From NCBI GenBank assembly GCA_016180965.1, contig JACPAF010000001.1, forward strand, positions 173,860 through 223,512: a DNA stretch of 49,653 bases, written 5' to 3'. The DNA is from Candidatus Aenigmatarchaeota archaeon. Its GTDB lineage: Archaea > Aenigmatarchaeota > Aenigmatarchaeia > JACPZZ01. Of this stretch, positions 8,875 to 19,226 are shown in pieces; positions within the stretch are counted from its first letter, which is position 1; each line of letters begins with the position of its first letter. Both the position numbers and the translations under genes were made by a program. The notes under the pieces were generated by a model. That model ran no database searches. It was not told where the DNA came from and saw only the letters and a list, made by a program, of their open reading frames with translations.

Positions 8875-10371
8875 ATGGGAAGTTTAACGCGTATATTATC
8901 AAATACTTTTTATCTTAGCCTAGATTGGGTTGCACTGACACTGGGTGGCTACATTTATTGGATTCTGATGAGTAAGATGCTGTCCGTTGCGGACATAGGC
9001 CAGTTTTCAACCATTTCTAATACGGCTCTCTTCCTGGCAGGAATTTCCGGGCTGGGCATGAATGTGGCAGTAACGAAATTATTTCCCGAATACCAGATTA
9101 AAAATAAAACGGATTCGATTCCTCCGTCCATATCTTGGACGTTAAAGATAACTACTTTGGCCACAGTGTTAATCGGTGCAATTTTAATTTTGTTGTCACG
9201 CACGGTTTCCCACGAAATTTTCAGCCAGTATAACGTTTTGTTCATTGCGGCCATGGCAGTATTGACAAATTTTCTCTATATGACTTCCGGGTATTTGTTC
9301 GGGCTCCAGAAGATGAAAGAAATATTCAAATCCGACGTGATTTTGACACTTCTAAAAGTCGGTTTGACAGTACCGCTGATAATTTACGGGTTTGGTTATC
9401 TGGGTCCGGTCTACAGTTTCCTGGCCGCGGCAGCAATCGCAACGTTATTGAGATGGAAGTGGCTGCCCAGAGGGGGCGGGCAACCGGACAGGAAAAAATT
9501 GTGGTTTTATTCAATACCCGTCCTGGTCAGCAGTGCGGGCACGACTATGATCAATCAGGGAAGCGTCGTCCTGTTGAGCTTATTTTCCACCCCTATAAAC
9601 GTGGGAATTTTTTCCATACTATTCTATATAACATCTCCGGTCAGAATGATACCCCAGTTGATATCCAACGGTATGTTCCCGACCATGTCCCAAAAGTGGG
9701 CCGCTAATGACACGGACCAGATACAGAAAATAGTTTCCAAGGCTGTAAAATATTCAACGTTTATAGTGATTCCCCTGATAATATCACTTTCCATATTTTC
9801 CAAAGAAATTGTAATACTGCTCACGACGCCTGATTACCTTTCAATTTCCAACATGTTTTTCTTCATGTCATTGGCATACATGTTTTCCGGGATGTCTACA
9901 ATATTTACAAATATTTTGTATTCCTCAGGCGATGTGAAGTCGTTCAGAAATTCCAACCTAGTCGGAGGTTTCCTTAACTTGGTTATCGGAGCGATTGCCA
10001 TAGTGAAGTTTGGAGTGGCCGGGGCCGTAGCAGGATTCCTTTTGTCCAATTTTTCAATGCTCGTCTTCAGTTTTTATCTGATACGCAAGAAAGTAAAATT
10101 GCCGGTCAATAATTCCAACCTCTTTAAATTGGTGCTTTCATGCTCAATTTTTGTCATGGTTTCAAGAACGGCCGCCAACAATCCGGATCCGTTTGTTTGG
10201 GCGCCTTCAATTGTTTTGGCGTTTTTGATTTACGCATCGTCTCTTGTAGTTCTTGGATTTTTTGATAAATTGGACCTTAGGATAATCGAAGAGCTGGAGA
10301 AAAGATCCACAGGCCGCGGCAAAAATATTGTGGGTAAAATGGTTTCATTTCTGCAAAAATTCGCCAATTGA
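8875..10371 (+). CDS. Polysaccharide/lipid-linked oligosaccharide flippase (Wzx/MATE-like)
   Basis: 498 aa, roughly 12-14 TM helices, Wzx-type N-terminus. Confidence 0.85.
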   Translation: MGSLTRILSNTFYLSLDWVALTLGGYIYWILMSKMLSVADIGQFSTISNTALFLAGISGLGMNVAVTKLFPEYQIKNKTDSIPPSISWTLKITTLATVLIGAILILLSRTVSHEIFSQYNVLFIAAMAVLTNFLYMTSGYLFGLQKMKEIFKSDVILTLLKVGLTVPLIIYGFGYLGPVYSFLAAAAIATLLRWKWLPRGGGQPDRKKLWFYSIPVLVSSAGTTMINQGSVVLLSLFSTPINVGIFSILFYITSPVRMIPQLISNGMFPTMSQKWAANDTDQIQKIVSKAVKYSTFIVIPLIISLSIFSKEIVILLTTPDYLSISNMFFFMSLAYMFSGMSTIFTNILYSSGDVKSFRNSNLVGGFLNLVIGAIAIVKFGVAGAVAGFLLSNFSMLVFSFYLIRKKVKLPVNNSNLFKLVLSCSIFVMVSRTAANNPDPFVWAPSIVLAFLIYASSLVVLGFFDKLDLRIIEELEKRSTGRGKNIVGKMVSFLQKFAN

Positions 10372-10372
10372 A

Positions 10373-10380
10373 TTTATAAA
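10373..10380 (+). promoter_or_regulatory. TATA box candidate for the methyltransferase gene pair
   Basis: aaTTTATAAAcattg; same octamer and flank as the 11532 box. Confidence 0.5.
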
Positions 10381-10421
10381 CATTGTTCAATATTCTATCT
10401 TATACTTGGTGGAAATTTCTG

Positions 10422-10955
10422 ATGAAATACAAAAAACCATTGAATCTAAACCTCGGTTGCGGATCCAGAAGAATAGCCGGCACATTGGGTATGGACGCGA
10501 TAAAGACGGACGCAACCGACTTGGTCCACGACCTTAACAAAGGGCTGAAAATGTTCAAGGACGGCGAAGTCGACAGCGTATATGCCATACATTTTCTTGA
10601 GCATGTAGATAATTATATTTTTTTAATGGAGGAGATATGGCGCGTCCTCAAGAACGGCGGGAAATTATACGTGGAAGTGCCGTTTTTTGCGCATGCCAAC
10701 GCTTTTACAGACCCGACCCATAAAAGATTTTTTACAATTTCCAGTTTCATATATTTCGACAAAAATAATTATTGCAACTTTTATTCATCAGCACCTTTCA
10801 AAATGGTAAAAAGGAAATTAATTTTCCCGGGGTACCTTAAATTTTTGGAATATATTTTTAACGTTTCTCCTATGATGCAAAAAATACACGAAAAAATCGC
10901 TTTTATATTTCCAGCCTTGGAATTACATTTCGTTCTGGAGAAATGGGGCGGTTAA
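10422..10955 (+). CDS. Class I SAM-dependent methyltransferase
   Basis: MKYKKPLNLNLGCGSRRIAGTLGMD...HFLEHVDNYIFLMEEIWRVLKNGGKLYVEVP. Confidence 0.88.
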   Translation: MKYKKPLNLNLGCGSRRIAGTLGMDAIKTDATDLVHDLNKGLKMFKDGEVDSVYAIHFLEHVDNYIFLMEEIWRVLKNGGKLYVEVPFFAHANAFTDPTHKRFFTISSFIYFDKNNYCNFYSSAPFKMVKRKLIFPGYLKFLEYIFNVSPMMQKIHEKIAFIFPALELHFVLEKWGG

Positions 10956-11507
10956 ATGGACAGGATACAATTCATAACAAAATACTGCAACGGGAAGATA
11001 TTGGACTGCGGAGGCTTCGAGGGGGAAGTGCACGAAATACTCAAGAAAAAATTTCCGGACGTAGTTTCGATAGACCGCGAAAAGGGGGCTGATTACCAGG
11101 CAGACCTGAATAAAGATAAATTGCCTTTCCCCGACAAGGAATTCGACACAATAGTTGCCGGGGAGATTGTAGAACACCTGGTTGAATTGTCTTTTTTCCT
11201 GCGTGAATGCAGGCGGGTGTTAAAAGACGACGGGGTTTTGCTGGTAACGACGCCCAATGCCGACGGCTTAAGCAGTTTTTTGGCAGGCACTATAAAGAGA
11301 TATAACCCAAACCACGTGCTGATGTTTAACAGGGGGACGCTGCAGAAATACATGGAACAACTCGGTTTCAAATGTGAAATGTCGTGGGTGAATTCTTTCG
11401 ATATACACAATTACCCGCTTTGGACAAGACCGTTTAAATACCTGACGTTCCTGTACCCTCCTTGGAGGCTGCATATTTGCGCTGTGTGCAGAAAAAACAA
11501 AAAATGA
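10956..11507 (+). CDS. Class I SAM-dependent methyltransferase
   Basis: GKILDCGGFEGEVHEIL...DTIVAGEIVEHLVELSFFLRECRRVLKDDGVLLVTTPN. Confidence 0.9.
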   Translation: MDRIQFITKYCNGKILDCGGFEGEVHEILKKKFPDVVSIDREKGADYQADLNKDKLPFPDKEFDTIVAGEIVEHLVELSFFLRECRRVLKDDGVLLVTTPNADGLSSFLAGTIKRYNPNHVLMFNRGTLQKYMEQLGFKCEMSWVNSFDIHNYPLWTRPFKYLTFLYPPWRLHICAVCRKNKK

Positions 11508-11531
11508 AATTTGTTTCGAAAATATAATTAA

Positions 11532-11539
11532 TTTATAAA
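11532..11539 (+). promoter_or_regulatory. TATA box candidate about 26 nt upstream of the ATG (leaderless)
   Basis: aTTTATAAAcattgccctg...ATG 11562. Confidence 0.6.
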
Positions 11540-11561
11540 CATTGCCCTGTATTTTACTATC

Positions 11562-12632
11562 ATGTCAAATTATTGGGAAGGCAAGAACGTACTCATTACA
11601 GGCCTCACCGGTTTTGTCGGGTCGTGGCTGGCCGAGAGTCTGATTTCTGAAAAATTCGGTTCCAACGTAATCGGACTGGTCCGCAGGCAATCGGTTCCCA
11701 GCAGGAAGAATATTTCGCACATAATGGACGGGGTTAAACTGGTTTCCGGGGATTTGAATGACATGTCCTCCATAGTGGATGTGCTGAAAAAAAATCAGAT
11801 TGATGTTATTTTCCATCTCGCAGCACAAAGTTATGTCACACGCAGCTTTGAGTCGCCCACGGATACATATTTTACAAATGTCATTGGAACGGCGAACGTA
11901 TTGGAGGCTGCTAGGCAGTACGACAAAGTCGAAAAAATACATTTTGCAGGCTCAAGCGAAGAATACGGACTCGTAATAAAAGATGATGCACATTACAGGG
12001 AATTGTTGAAAAACGGAGTGATGGTGTCGCCGGAACCTTTGATGGGCAGTACCGGCAAAGTTGTGCCTGAAATTCCGATAACGGAAACTAATTACCTGAG
12101 GCCCATGTCACCGTACGCAGTTTCGAAAGTGGCGGGAGATTACATGTGCTTTTGCCACCACAAGGCATACGGCATACCCGTTGTGCGTACGAGGGCTTTT
12201 AACCATGAAGGCCCCCGCCGCGGCGAAGAATTTGTTACATCGGTAATTGCAAAACAAGTGGCGGAGGGAATAAAGCACGGTAAACGCACTTTAACGATCG
12301 GCAACATGGAGCCGATACGCGACTATTCCGATGTGCGGGATATAATCGTCGGTTATATGCTAGCCGTTGAAAAAGGAAAGGCGGGTGAAGTTTACAATCT
12401 TTGTTCGGGGCGCGGCTGGAAAATAGGCGATTTGGTAAGAATGGCGATAAAAATTGCAGGCCTGGAAAACAAGATGAACATAGAAATTGATAAAAATAGA
12501 TTTAGAAAGGCCGAAGTTGACGTTCTTATCGGCGATTTTTCCAAGGCCAAGAAAGAGTTGGGGTGGGAGCCGAAGATAGGCTTTGAGCAGACCATACGCG
12601 ACCAGATAGAATACTGGGGAAAAAACATCTGA
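11562..12632 (+). CDS. NAD-dependent sugar dehydratase/epimerase (GDP-mannose 4,6-dehydratase-like)
   Basis: GKNVLITGLTGFVGSWLAESL...HLAAQSYVTRSFESP...YAVSK...NHEGPRRGEEFV. Confidence 0.88.
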   Translation: MSNYWEGKNVLITGLTGFVGSWLAESLISEKFGSNVIGLVRRQSVPSRKNISHIMDGVKLVSGDLNDMSSIVDVLKKNQIDVIFHLAAQSYVTRSFESPTDTYFTNVIGTANVLEAARQYDKVEKIHFAGSSEEYGLVIKDDAHYRELLKNGVMVSPEPLMGSTGKVVPEIPITETNYLRPMSPYAVSKVAGDYMCFCHHKAYGIPVVRTRAFNHEGPRRGEEFVTSVIAKQVAEGIKHGKRTLTIGNMEPIRDYSDVRDIIVGYMLAVEKGKAGEVYNLCSGRGWKIGDLVRMAIKIAGLENKMNIEIDKNRFRKAEVDVLIGDFSKAKKELGWEPKIGFEQTIRDQIEYWGKNI

Positions 12633-12643
12633 TTATATAAAAT

Positions 12644-13276
12644 TTATTTTTTAATAAAATTATTTATCATCTTCCGGCCTTTCACAATCCATGTCAACGG
12701 GTGTACGTAAACCGGACTGGGAATACAATTCATAATAATTTTTCCCTTCAGGAACAATTTGCGTGCGCCTTCCAGATCGTCTGTGTCCACATCAACTACA
12801 GCACGGCCGAGTTCCGACACGAAATGGGCATCGCTACCGCACACTTTGGTTTTATTATGTTTTTCCGCGATAATGTCAGCTTTTTCATTTCCTGAAATGG
12901 AAGTGCGCGAATTGAATATTTCAACCATATCCACGGGCTCGACAAGAGATTCCACGTCTTTGTGGGACCTGCACGGATGAGGAAGTATTGATATCCCGCC
13001 TTGCGCCTGTATTTCATCGCAGGCCGCGAAAAATTCGCGCGATTTTATCCCATCTTCCAGAAATAAACCGATTAAATGACCCCTGTCGGTTGAAACCTCC
13101 TCACCTTTAATAAGTTTTATGCCGGAATTTTTGAAATCATTGAAAGAAGAGGTTGAATTGTGGTCTGTTACAGCAATGCAGTCTATGCCATTTGATAATT
13201 CCAACTTCGCGATTTTTTTCGGTTCGGTGTCGCAGTCTGCGGAATATTTGGTGTGTATATGCAAATCTATTTTCAT
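12644..13276 (-). CDS. PHP-domain metal-dependent phosphoesterase
   Basis: MKIDLHIHTKYSADC...AVTDHN...ILPHPCRSH. Confidence 0.9.
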   Translation of the reverse strand: MKIDLHIHTKYSADCDTEPKKIAKLELSNGIDCIAVTDHNSTSSFNDFKNSGIKLIKGEEVSTDRGHLIGLFLEDGIKSREFFAACDEIQAQGGISILPHPCRSHKDVESLVEPVDMVEIFNSRTSISGNEKADIIAEKHNKTKVCGSDAHFVSELGRAVVDVDTDDLEGARKLFLKGKIIMNCIPSPVYVHPLTWIVKGRKMINNFIKK

Positions 13277-13284
13277 TCAATCAC

Positions 13285-14325
13285 TCAGGCCAATAAAATC
13301 AGGGCGGCTGCACATATCATTATTTCGGAAGCTATTATGATACCGCTGATTTGCCATTCCTTGAAATTGCCGGATTTCATGACCAGGTGGGTCAGGGAAT
13401 AAATTTCCTTGTACCTGCTTTTTAATGAGCCGTCCTTTTGCAATATCCCATAATTTTCCGCGGAAAATTTCGATCTCAGCTTGAGGAAAAACTCCAGCAG
13501 CCAAGGAGCAAATATGTAAATGGCGAATTTTTGCATGTTGCCTATGATCGCTATTACAGCTATGGCCGCGCCTACGGTGTAAACAAAACTGTCTCCGGGA
13601 AGGATTTTTGCCGGATACCAGTTGAATATTAGGAAAGCAAGCACAGCTGCTGCCATGGTAAAAGCTATTGCCGATGCAGCTATCGCGCCGTGCGTGTAGC
13701 CGAAAATTCCCATCGACAACAACGCGACGAAGCTTAATCCTGCTTCGAGCCCGTTGAAGCCGGCTAACATATTGACAGCGTTTGACGCGCCTACGACACC
13801 CAACGGCACGATCAACAGCGGATATAATATGCCAAAATTAACCGGCCCGACCAGCGGGATAGACATAGTCGAGTTGCCGGCCATTATCGCCATCAAAGGT
13901 ATTGCTGCCGGCAGGGTCAACAAAGGTTTTTGCCACTGTTTTAATCCGGTCCGTTTGTATTTTTCGAACCCGCGAGACCCTTCATTTTTGTTTTGAAGCC
14001 TTGTCATGTCGTCCAGCATGCCTATAACCATGATCATAAGTATCGTGGACATGCCCGCGAATATCAGAGCAAGGTATTCAAAAGAAACGATTTGGTTGTG
14101 AAGCAAAAAAACATTTATCCATATGAAAAGGAACATGCCCGACAAAAACCCGCATGCTATGGCTGGTCCTCCCATTTCGGCTATTTTTGGTTTGTTTGAT
14201 TTTTGTATGTCGGTGCCGACTATGTTAATAGATTCCAAAAATTTTATGAATCTGGGCAGTATTATAATCGAAATTCCGAAAGCCGTCGCGGAGGCCGCCA
14301 TTACGGACAGGTTGACATCTATCAT
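13285..14325 (-). CDS. UDP-GlcNAc:polyprenyl/dolichyl-phosphate GlcNAc-1-P transferase (MraY/AglH-like)
   Basis: Multi-TM; NKPKIAEMGGPAI, LDDMTRL, VVGASNAVNMLAGFNGLEAG motifs. Confidence 0.88.
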   Translation of the reverse strand: MIDVNLSVMAASATAFGISIIILPRFIKFLESINIVGTDIQKSNKPKIAEMGGPAIACGFLSGMFLFIWINVFLLHNQIVSFEYLALIFAGMSTILMIMVIGMLDDMTRLQNKNEGSRGFEKYKRTGLKQWQKPLLTLPAAIPLMAIMAGNSTMSIPLVGPVNFGILYPLLIVPLGVVGASNAVNMLAGFNGLEAGLSFVALLSMGIFGYTHGAIAASAIAFTMAAAVLAFLIFNWYPAKILPGDSFVYTVGAAIAVIAIIGNMQKFAIYIFAPWLLEFFLKLRSKFSAENYGILQKDGSLKSRYKEIYSLTHLVMKSGNFKEWQISGIIIASEIMICAAALILLA

Positions 14326-14330
14326 CTTTA

Positions 14331-15917
14331 TCAGCTGTAATTTATTTTGTATATCAGTGTTGCCTGGTTTTCATATACGAGCGAAAATTTCGTGGAGTTT
14401 GAAATGTATTTAACAAAACTTGACGGGGTTGAAGTTACAACGTTGGAGTCGCTTATTGAAAATTTAGCGGCCACTATGTAATTAATCCCGTTCCTTTCCA
14501 GCAAAGGAATGACTTTTTCATCCTTACCCGAAAATAATATGGCTGGAAGTTCTGTGAGGTCCGTCCAAACTGAATTTATTTTGGGCGCGTAGAATTGGCA
14601 TGGTGTGCCCCACAGATTTATGGTATACGAACCGGCCGGGATGTTGGAATCCATCCATTTGCACGCTTCTATGTAATCCGGACTGAATTGTTTTACGGAA
14701 TTCATTTCACCCACGCGTTTTATTGATGTGCCGTAGCCGTACGCAGATACAAAAATTATAATCAACGCAACCAAGACCGAGGCCAGCTGTTTGCCGAGTG
14801 TCTTGTTTCCGAGAAGTTCTTTCATAGAATCTGCCAGATAAATGCCTCCCAATATAAACAGCGGCACGACTCCTATCAGAACGTCTCTGACAGCGTCTTC
14901 CGTGCGCGCGTTTAATGTGCCGAACGTCAGAAGGCCGTAAAGGAATAATCCGGCAGCCGATATCCCGCGTATTGAGTTGTTTTTGTTCAGCATCCCGAAT
15001 ATAGTACCGGCCACGAACAGCATGTATATTATCGGGGTGTAACCGAATTGCACGTAATTCATCAAGCCTATGTCAATGAATGAAAGGTTTGTGCCGGACT
15101 GTTCCACGTAGCCGGAAAAATCTGGCGATTTTTCTAGATCAGCAGGAGCGCTTCCTAGATAGCAGTTATTGCCAGATGGTATCCTCGGCTGGCAAATACC
15201 ATTGTAAGATAGAACTTGCCTGATGTTTGAGGCCGATCCTATAACCAAAGCAATCACAAAAAGCGCTGCGAAGCTCTTTGCGTTTTTTTTCCAGTCGTGC
15301 GAAAGGAAGAACATGATCAAAAGGGTTGGGAATATTAAAAGTCCGGTAAATTTGGACAGGGCTACAAAACCGGCTGAAATGCCTGATAGTATGAGGAATT
15401 TGTTTCCGCCTTCTTCCATGTACCTGCAGAAAGAATAAAGGAAAAATGTGAAGAAAAATACGAGCGGGGCTTCCGAATAAATTAACACGTTGTAAGTTAT
15501 CATTGAAGGCGTGACGAAATACAAAAACGTCGCGGCGAGGCCCGCTTCTTTTGAGTGCAGCCTTTTTACCAGCAGGAATAAAATAATTCCGGTGAAAAAT
15601 GAGAACATGGGTGTTAACATTTTGGCGACAGTGTCTGAAGTTCCGAAAACCAACATCGCGCCCGCGTACAACAGGTGCGGCAATGGAGGCCTGAAGTAAG
15701 CGCCGGAATAGATTTTTGTGGCTTCGAAATATTTTGGTATTTCCATATTTTCAACAATTCTTTTTGGGGTGCCCGCATGGAAACCTTCGTCTCCAAACGC
15801 AATCGGCGAATTCAGCGTAACGGATTCGAACGTGTACAGGTAAAAAACGCACATCGCAATTAGTGCAAACCCGATTACGGTTTCCGGCGACAGCTTAATT
15901 TCCATTTCTTCGGTCAT
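14331..15917 (-). CDS. GT-C/GT39-type membrane glycosyltransferase
   Basis: N-terminal FGDEGFHAGTPKRIVENMEIPKYFEATKIYSGAYFRPPLPHLLYAGAMLVFG, multi-TM. Confidence 0.8.
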   Translation of the reverse strand: MTEEMEIKLSPETVIGFALIAMCVFYLYTFESVTLNSPIAFGDEGFHAGTPKRIVENMEIPKYFEATKIYSGAYFRPPLPHLLYAGAMLVFGTSDTVAKMLTPMFSFFTGIILFLLVKRLHSKEAGLAATFLYFVTPSMITYNVLIYSEAPLVFFFTFFLYSFCRYMEEGGNKFLILSGISAGFVALSKFTGLLIFPTLLIMFFLSHDWKKNAKSFAALFVIALVIGSASNIRQVLSYNGICQPRIPSGNNCYLGSAPADLEKSPDFSGYVEQSGTNLSFIDIGLMNYVQFGYTPIIYMLFVAGTIFGMLNKNNSIRGISAAGLFLYGLLTFGTLNARTEDAVRDVLIGVVPLFILGGIYLADSMKELLGNKTLGKQLASVLVALIIIFVSAYGYGTSIKRVGEMNSVKQFSPDYIEACKWMDSNIPAGSYTINLWGTPCQFYAPKINSVWTDLTELPAILFSGKDEKVIPLLERNGINYIVAAKFSISDSNVVTSTPSSFVKYISNSTKFSLVYENQATLIYKINYS

Positions 15918-17047
15918 TTCAAAGCACTCTTGTACAATTTGATATATTGTTTAGTTCCCCTTTTCCAGTCGAATTTTTTCACAGACCTGGGACCATTCGA
16001 CGCAAGGTAACGCTTTAATTTTTTATCTGATAGAACCTTTATAACGTTCTCTGCGATCGAAGCCGGGTCGGCGGGCGCGCACAAAATGCCGTTGAAGCCG
16101 TTTTTTATTATTTCCGGAAGAGATCCCACGCTTGACGCGATTACAGGAACTCCGCACGAGACCGACTCGGCTGCGGAGAGCCCAAACCCCTCGGATAAAC
16201 TGGGAACAACGCAGACGTCCGCGGATCTTATGATGCCCGGCAATTCTTTGACCGGCTTTGAATCTAAAAACTTCACGTTTTCCTGTAAACCAAGTTTTTT
16301 TACCATACCCGCGGCTTTTTTGTAATCTGTTTGCGGGTTCTTGGATAATAGTAGAAGCAGTCTTACGTTTGGCAATTTACTTACAATGCGCGGCATGGCA
16401 TTAATCAGATGGTGAACGCCTTTGACGGCCGCGGGCCTACCCAAGAAAATTATGGTGGGATTTTTGTTTTTTATCGACGGGACTGCGAGCGGGTTAAATA
16501 AATTTTTGTCTATCCCCGGATATATCACGGAAATTTTTCCCCTGTTAAACCCCTTGTTGACCAGCGCGGACTTTGTGGACTCGCTTATGGCTGCACAAAA
16601 ATGGTTTTTGTAGTGGTCCAAGGAAACATTTTCGATCGCGTAATTTATTATGGAAACCGGCGGCTTTTGAAGAGTCAAAAAAAGCTTGTCCCAGACTTCG
16701 AATACGGTTGCGACTACGGGTTTTTTGGTCAGTTTTTCTATGAAGGCTACGGTGGCCAATCCGCCCATAGTGGCTGCGTGCACGATATCCACGTTCTTTG
16801 CCAGTTCCACACATTTCTTTGCTGCCGCGGCCGCAAACGTGTGGCGTATTGGCGAATACACACGGTAAATTTTCCGGTTTTTTGATATTTCGAATGCGCT
16901 TGTTCCAGGAAGCCGTTGGGTAAGTATACTGACTTCGATGCCCGACTGGGCCAAGTTGGATGTAATATTGTCAAAAAGCGTCTCCGCGCCTCCGATATGG
17001 GGCGGAAACAAATCAAGCACGAATAAAACTTTCATTTGATCGACCAC
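15914..17047 (-). CDS. GT4 family glycosyltransferase
   Basis: MKVLFVLDLFPPHIGGAETLFDNI...VVPSLSEGFGLSAAESVSCGVPVIASSVGSLPEII. Confidence 0.94.
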   Translation of the reverse strand: MVDQMKVLFVLDLFPPHIGGAETLFDNITSNLAQSGIEVSILTQRLPGTSAFEISKNRKIYRVYSPIRHTFAAAAAKKCVELAKNVDIVHAATMGGLATVAFIEKLTKKPVVATVFEVWDKLFLTLQKPPVSIINYAIENVSLDHYKNHFCAAISESTKSALVNKGFNRGKISVIYPGIDKNLFNPLAVPSIKNKNPTIIFLGRPAAVKGVHHLINAMPRIVSKLPNVRLLLLLSKNPQTDYKKAAGMVKKLGLQENVKFLDSKPVKELPGIIRSADVCVVPSLSEGFGLSAAESVSCGVPVIASSVGSLPEIIKNGFNGILCAPADPASIAENVIKVLSDKKLKRYLASNGPRSVKKFDWKRGTKQYIKLYKSALK

Positions 17048-17118
17048 ATTAAATCTTATATTTGAATCATATCTATTTCAGTCAGTAGAACTTAACCGTT
17101 TTGGAGACATGCTAAACT

Positions 17119-17808
17119 ATGAATAATATCGGCATTTTGCTGCCAGCTTACAACGAAGAAAAAAATATCGCGGCAGTAATTAAAGAGGCCAAACGTTCTT
17201 TGCCAAGCGCACAGATAATCGTCGTCAATGACGGCTCCTCGGACAGAACTTCAGAGATAGCCAGAAAATTAAACGTGTTAGTCGTGGACCATACTAAAAA
17301 TATGGGCAAAGGCGAAGCACTGAGAACGGGTCTGGACATTTTTAACCGCGACTTTCGCAGCGTAAAATATATAGTGGTTGCGGACGCGGACAGGCAATAT
17401 TCCATACGGGAAGCAAACAGGCTTTTGAAACCATTAATTGGCGGCGAAGCGGATTTTGTGATGGGCAAAAGGGATTTTTCAACGGTCCCTGCGCGTCATA
17501 GGCTGGGAAACTGGGTGTGGAGAAACGCTTTCAACCTTTGGTTCAAAACAAACTATCCGGACACGAATTGCGGTTTTATAGCGATGACGAAGGAGGCGGC
17601 CAATGCGGTCATGAAAACGCTGGGCGGCGGTTATATCATAGAAACCACACTACTAACCCAGGCCATCAAAAGAGGGTTTAGAGTTTCACACGTAGGAGTT
17701 TCAGTCACATACACAAATACAAGCGGCGTTTTACGCGGCGTTTTGATGGTAGCCGGGGTCTTGGTTTTTATCTTTAAGAATGGTATGAAATATTCGCGGA
17801 AGAGATGA
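17119..17808 (+). CDS. GT2 glycosyltransferase (dolichol phosphate mannose/glucose synthase-like)
   Basis: IGILLPAYNEEKNIAAVIKEA...IIVVNDGSSDRTSEIA...VVADADRQY. Confidence 0.92.
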   Translation: MNNIGILLPAYNEEKNIAAVIKEAKRSLPSAQIIVVNDGSSDRTSEIARKLNVLVVDHTKNMGKGEALRTGLDIFNRDFRSVKYIVVADADRQYSIREANRLLKPLIGGEADFVMGKRDFSTVPARHRLGNWVWRNAFNLWFKTNYPDTNCGFIAMTKEAANAVMKTLGGGYIIETTLLTQAIKRGFRVSHVGVSVTYTNTSGVLRGVLMVAGVLVFIFKNGMKYSRKR

Positions 17809-19226
17809 AAAAAATGGAACTGAGCGGAAATCAGAAAAAGCTTTTGGCATCGCTGGCCGTTGTCATATTTGTAATTTTCTCGTTTTCTGTGGCACTGAAA
17901 CTTCGGGCCACGCCGGCGTTAATAAATCCCCCGTGGTTGCCGCAATTTGACAGTTATTGGTTTTACAGGTACGCAAAGATGACAGTCGACAATGACATGA
18001 AAATACCTGATTGGGATTCGTTAAGTTATTTCCCGCCCGGCCGGCCTGCGGACAAGTCTACGCAATTTTACACTTATTTGTTGGCTTATTCTTTTGCGAT
18101 AGGCAAAAACTTTTTGCACGATTTGACCCTGGTGCAAAGCACCAAATGGGCGGCGGCCATATTGGCGTCTTTGTCCGTGTTTCCGGCTTATTTTATAGGG
18201 AAGTATATGGGCGGGCGCGTGGCCGGTCTGCTATCGTCGATATTAATCGCAGTCTCGCCGTCGATACTCGTGCGCACAGGAGCAGACCCGGATAACGATG
18301 GCGCGGTTGTTTTCTTGACAATGTTTTCATTTTTCGCTTTTACAAAACTGATAAAGGAGCCGAATTGGAAAAATGCGGCGCTGGCGGTTTTTTCCCTGAC
18401 TTTGTTCGCATTAAGCTGGTATCCGTTTTGGTACGTCGTCATGATATGCGTCGGCGGGCTGCTGTTCAACATAGCCCTGTCTTTCGGGCAATCGATTTTA
18501 GCGAAAAATAAAAAGATTTTCGAGTCGACAGTTGAAGATTCGAAAACAAAGCTGAAATATTCAGCCGCAGTTATCCTGGGCATAATAATAGTCCCGTTGT
18601 TGCTGGGAGTAAACACGCTAAGCTATTTTGGCGGTTTTATACTTTTTGGAACCGACCCGCAAGGGTCTTCCATAGTAAATATTTCCGTGGCAGAATTGCA
18701 GAAATTAAATATATTTTCCCTTTCCGGATGGGAGCAGGTTGTCGGGCGCACAGCAGGCCTGGAATTTTTCGGTTACATAATACCGCAGGTCCCGCAATTA
18801 TTTTCTTACTTGGTTGAGATAATCATCATAGCTTCTATGGCTTACGCATCGTGGAAATCCTACTCTGTAAAAAAGCGGGCCGAAACTTTTGTTTTTGGCT
18901 CTTCTTCGATAGCCGGCATTTTCCTTCTCCTGATGAATGCCAGTATGGTTTCGTTCCTGCAAATACTGATGTTCGTGGCGTTGGTGCAATATGCCATACT
19001 TGCGACATTCCGAAGGAACAGGTTCATGGGTTCGATACTTTTTGTCTGGGTTGGATTCACTTTTTACGCAATATCATCGGGCGTTCGTTTCACACTCCTG
19101 TTCGCGCCCGCGGCCGCGATAGCGTTTGCCGTGGGCTTGGGCGAGCTTTGGATGTGGGCGAACAAAAAAGAGGCTGGAATTATCGAAGCGTTAGAAAATA
19201 AAATCCATGGTGATAAAGATGGCTAG
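17805..19226 (+). CDS. aglB: Oligosaccharyltransferase STT3/AglB, N-terminal membrane part (split)
   Basis: PPWLPQFDSYWFYRYAKMTVDN..., GADPDNDGAV (D-x-D-like), multi-TM; lacks the catalytic WWD domain, which lies in the next ORF. Confidence 0.85.
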   Translation: MKKMELSGNQKKLLASLAVVIFVIFSFSVALKLRATPALINPPWLPQFDSYWFYRYAKMTVDNDMKIPDWDSLSYFPPGRPADKSTQFYTYLLAYSFAIGKNFLHDLTLVQSTKWAAAILASLSVFPAYFIGKYMGGRVAGLLSSILIAVSPSILVRTGADPDNDGAVVFLTMFSFFAFTKLIKEPNWKNAALAVFSLTLFALSWYPFWYVVMICVGGLLFNIALSFGQSILAKNKKIFESTVEDSKTKLKYSAAVILGIIIVPLLLGVNTLSYFGGFILFGTDPQGSSIVNISVAELQKLNIFSLSGWEQVVGRTAGLEFFGYIIPQVPQLFSYLVEIIIIASMAYASWKSYSVKKRAETFVFGSSSIAGIFLLLMNASMVSFLQILMFVALVQYAILATFRRNRFMGSILFVWVGFTFYAISSGVRFTLLFAPAAAIAFAVGLGELWMWANKKEAGIIEALENKIHGDKDG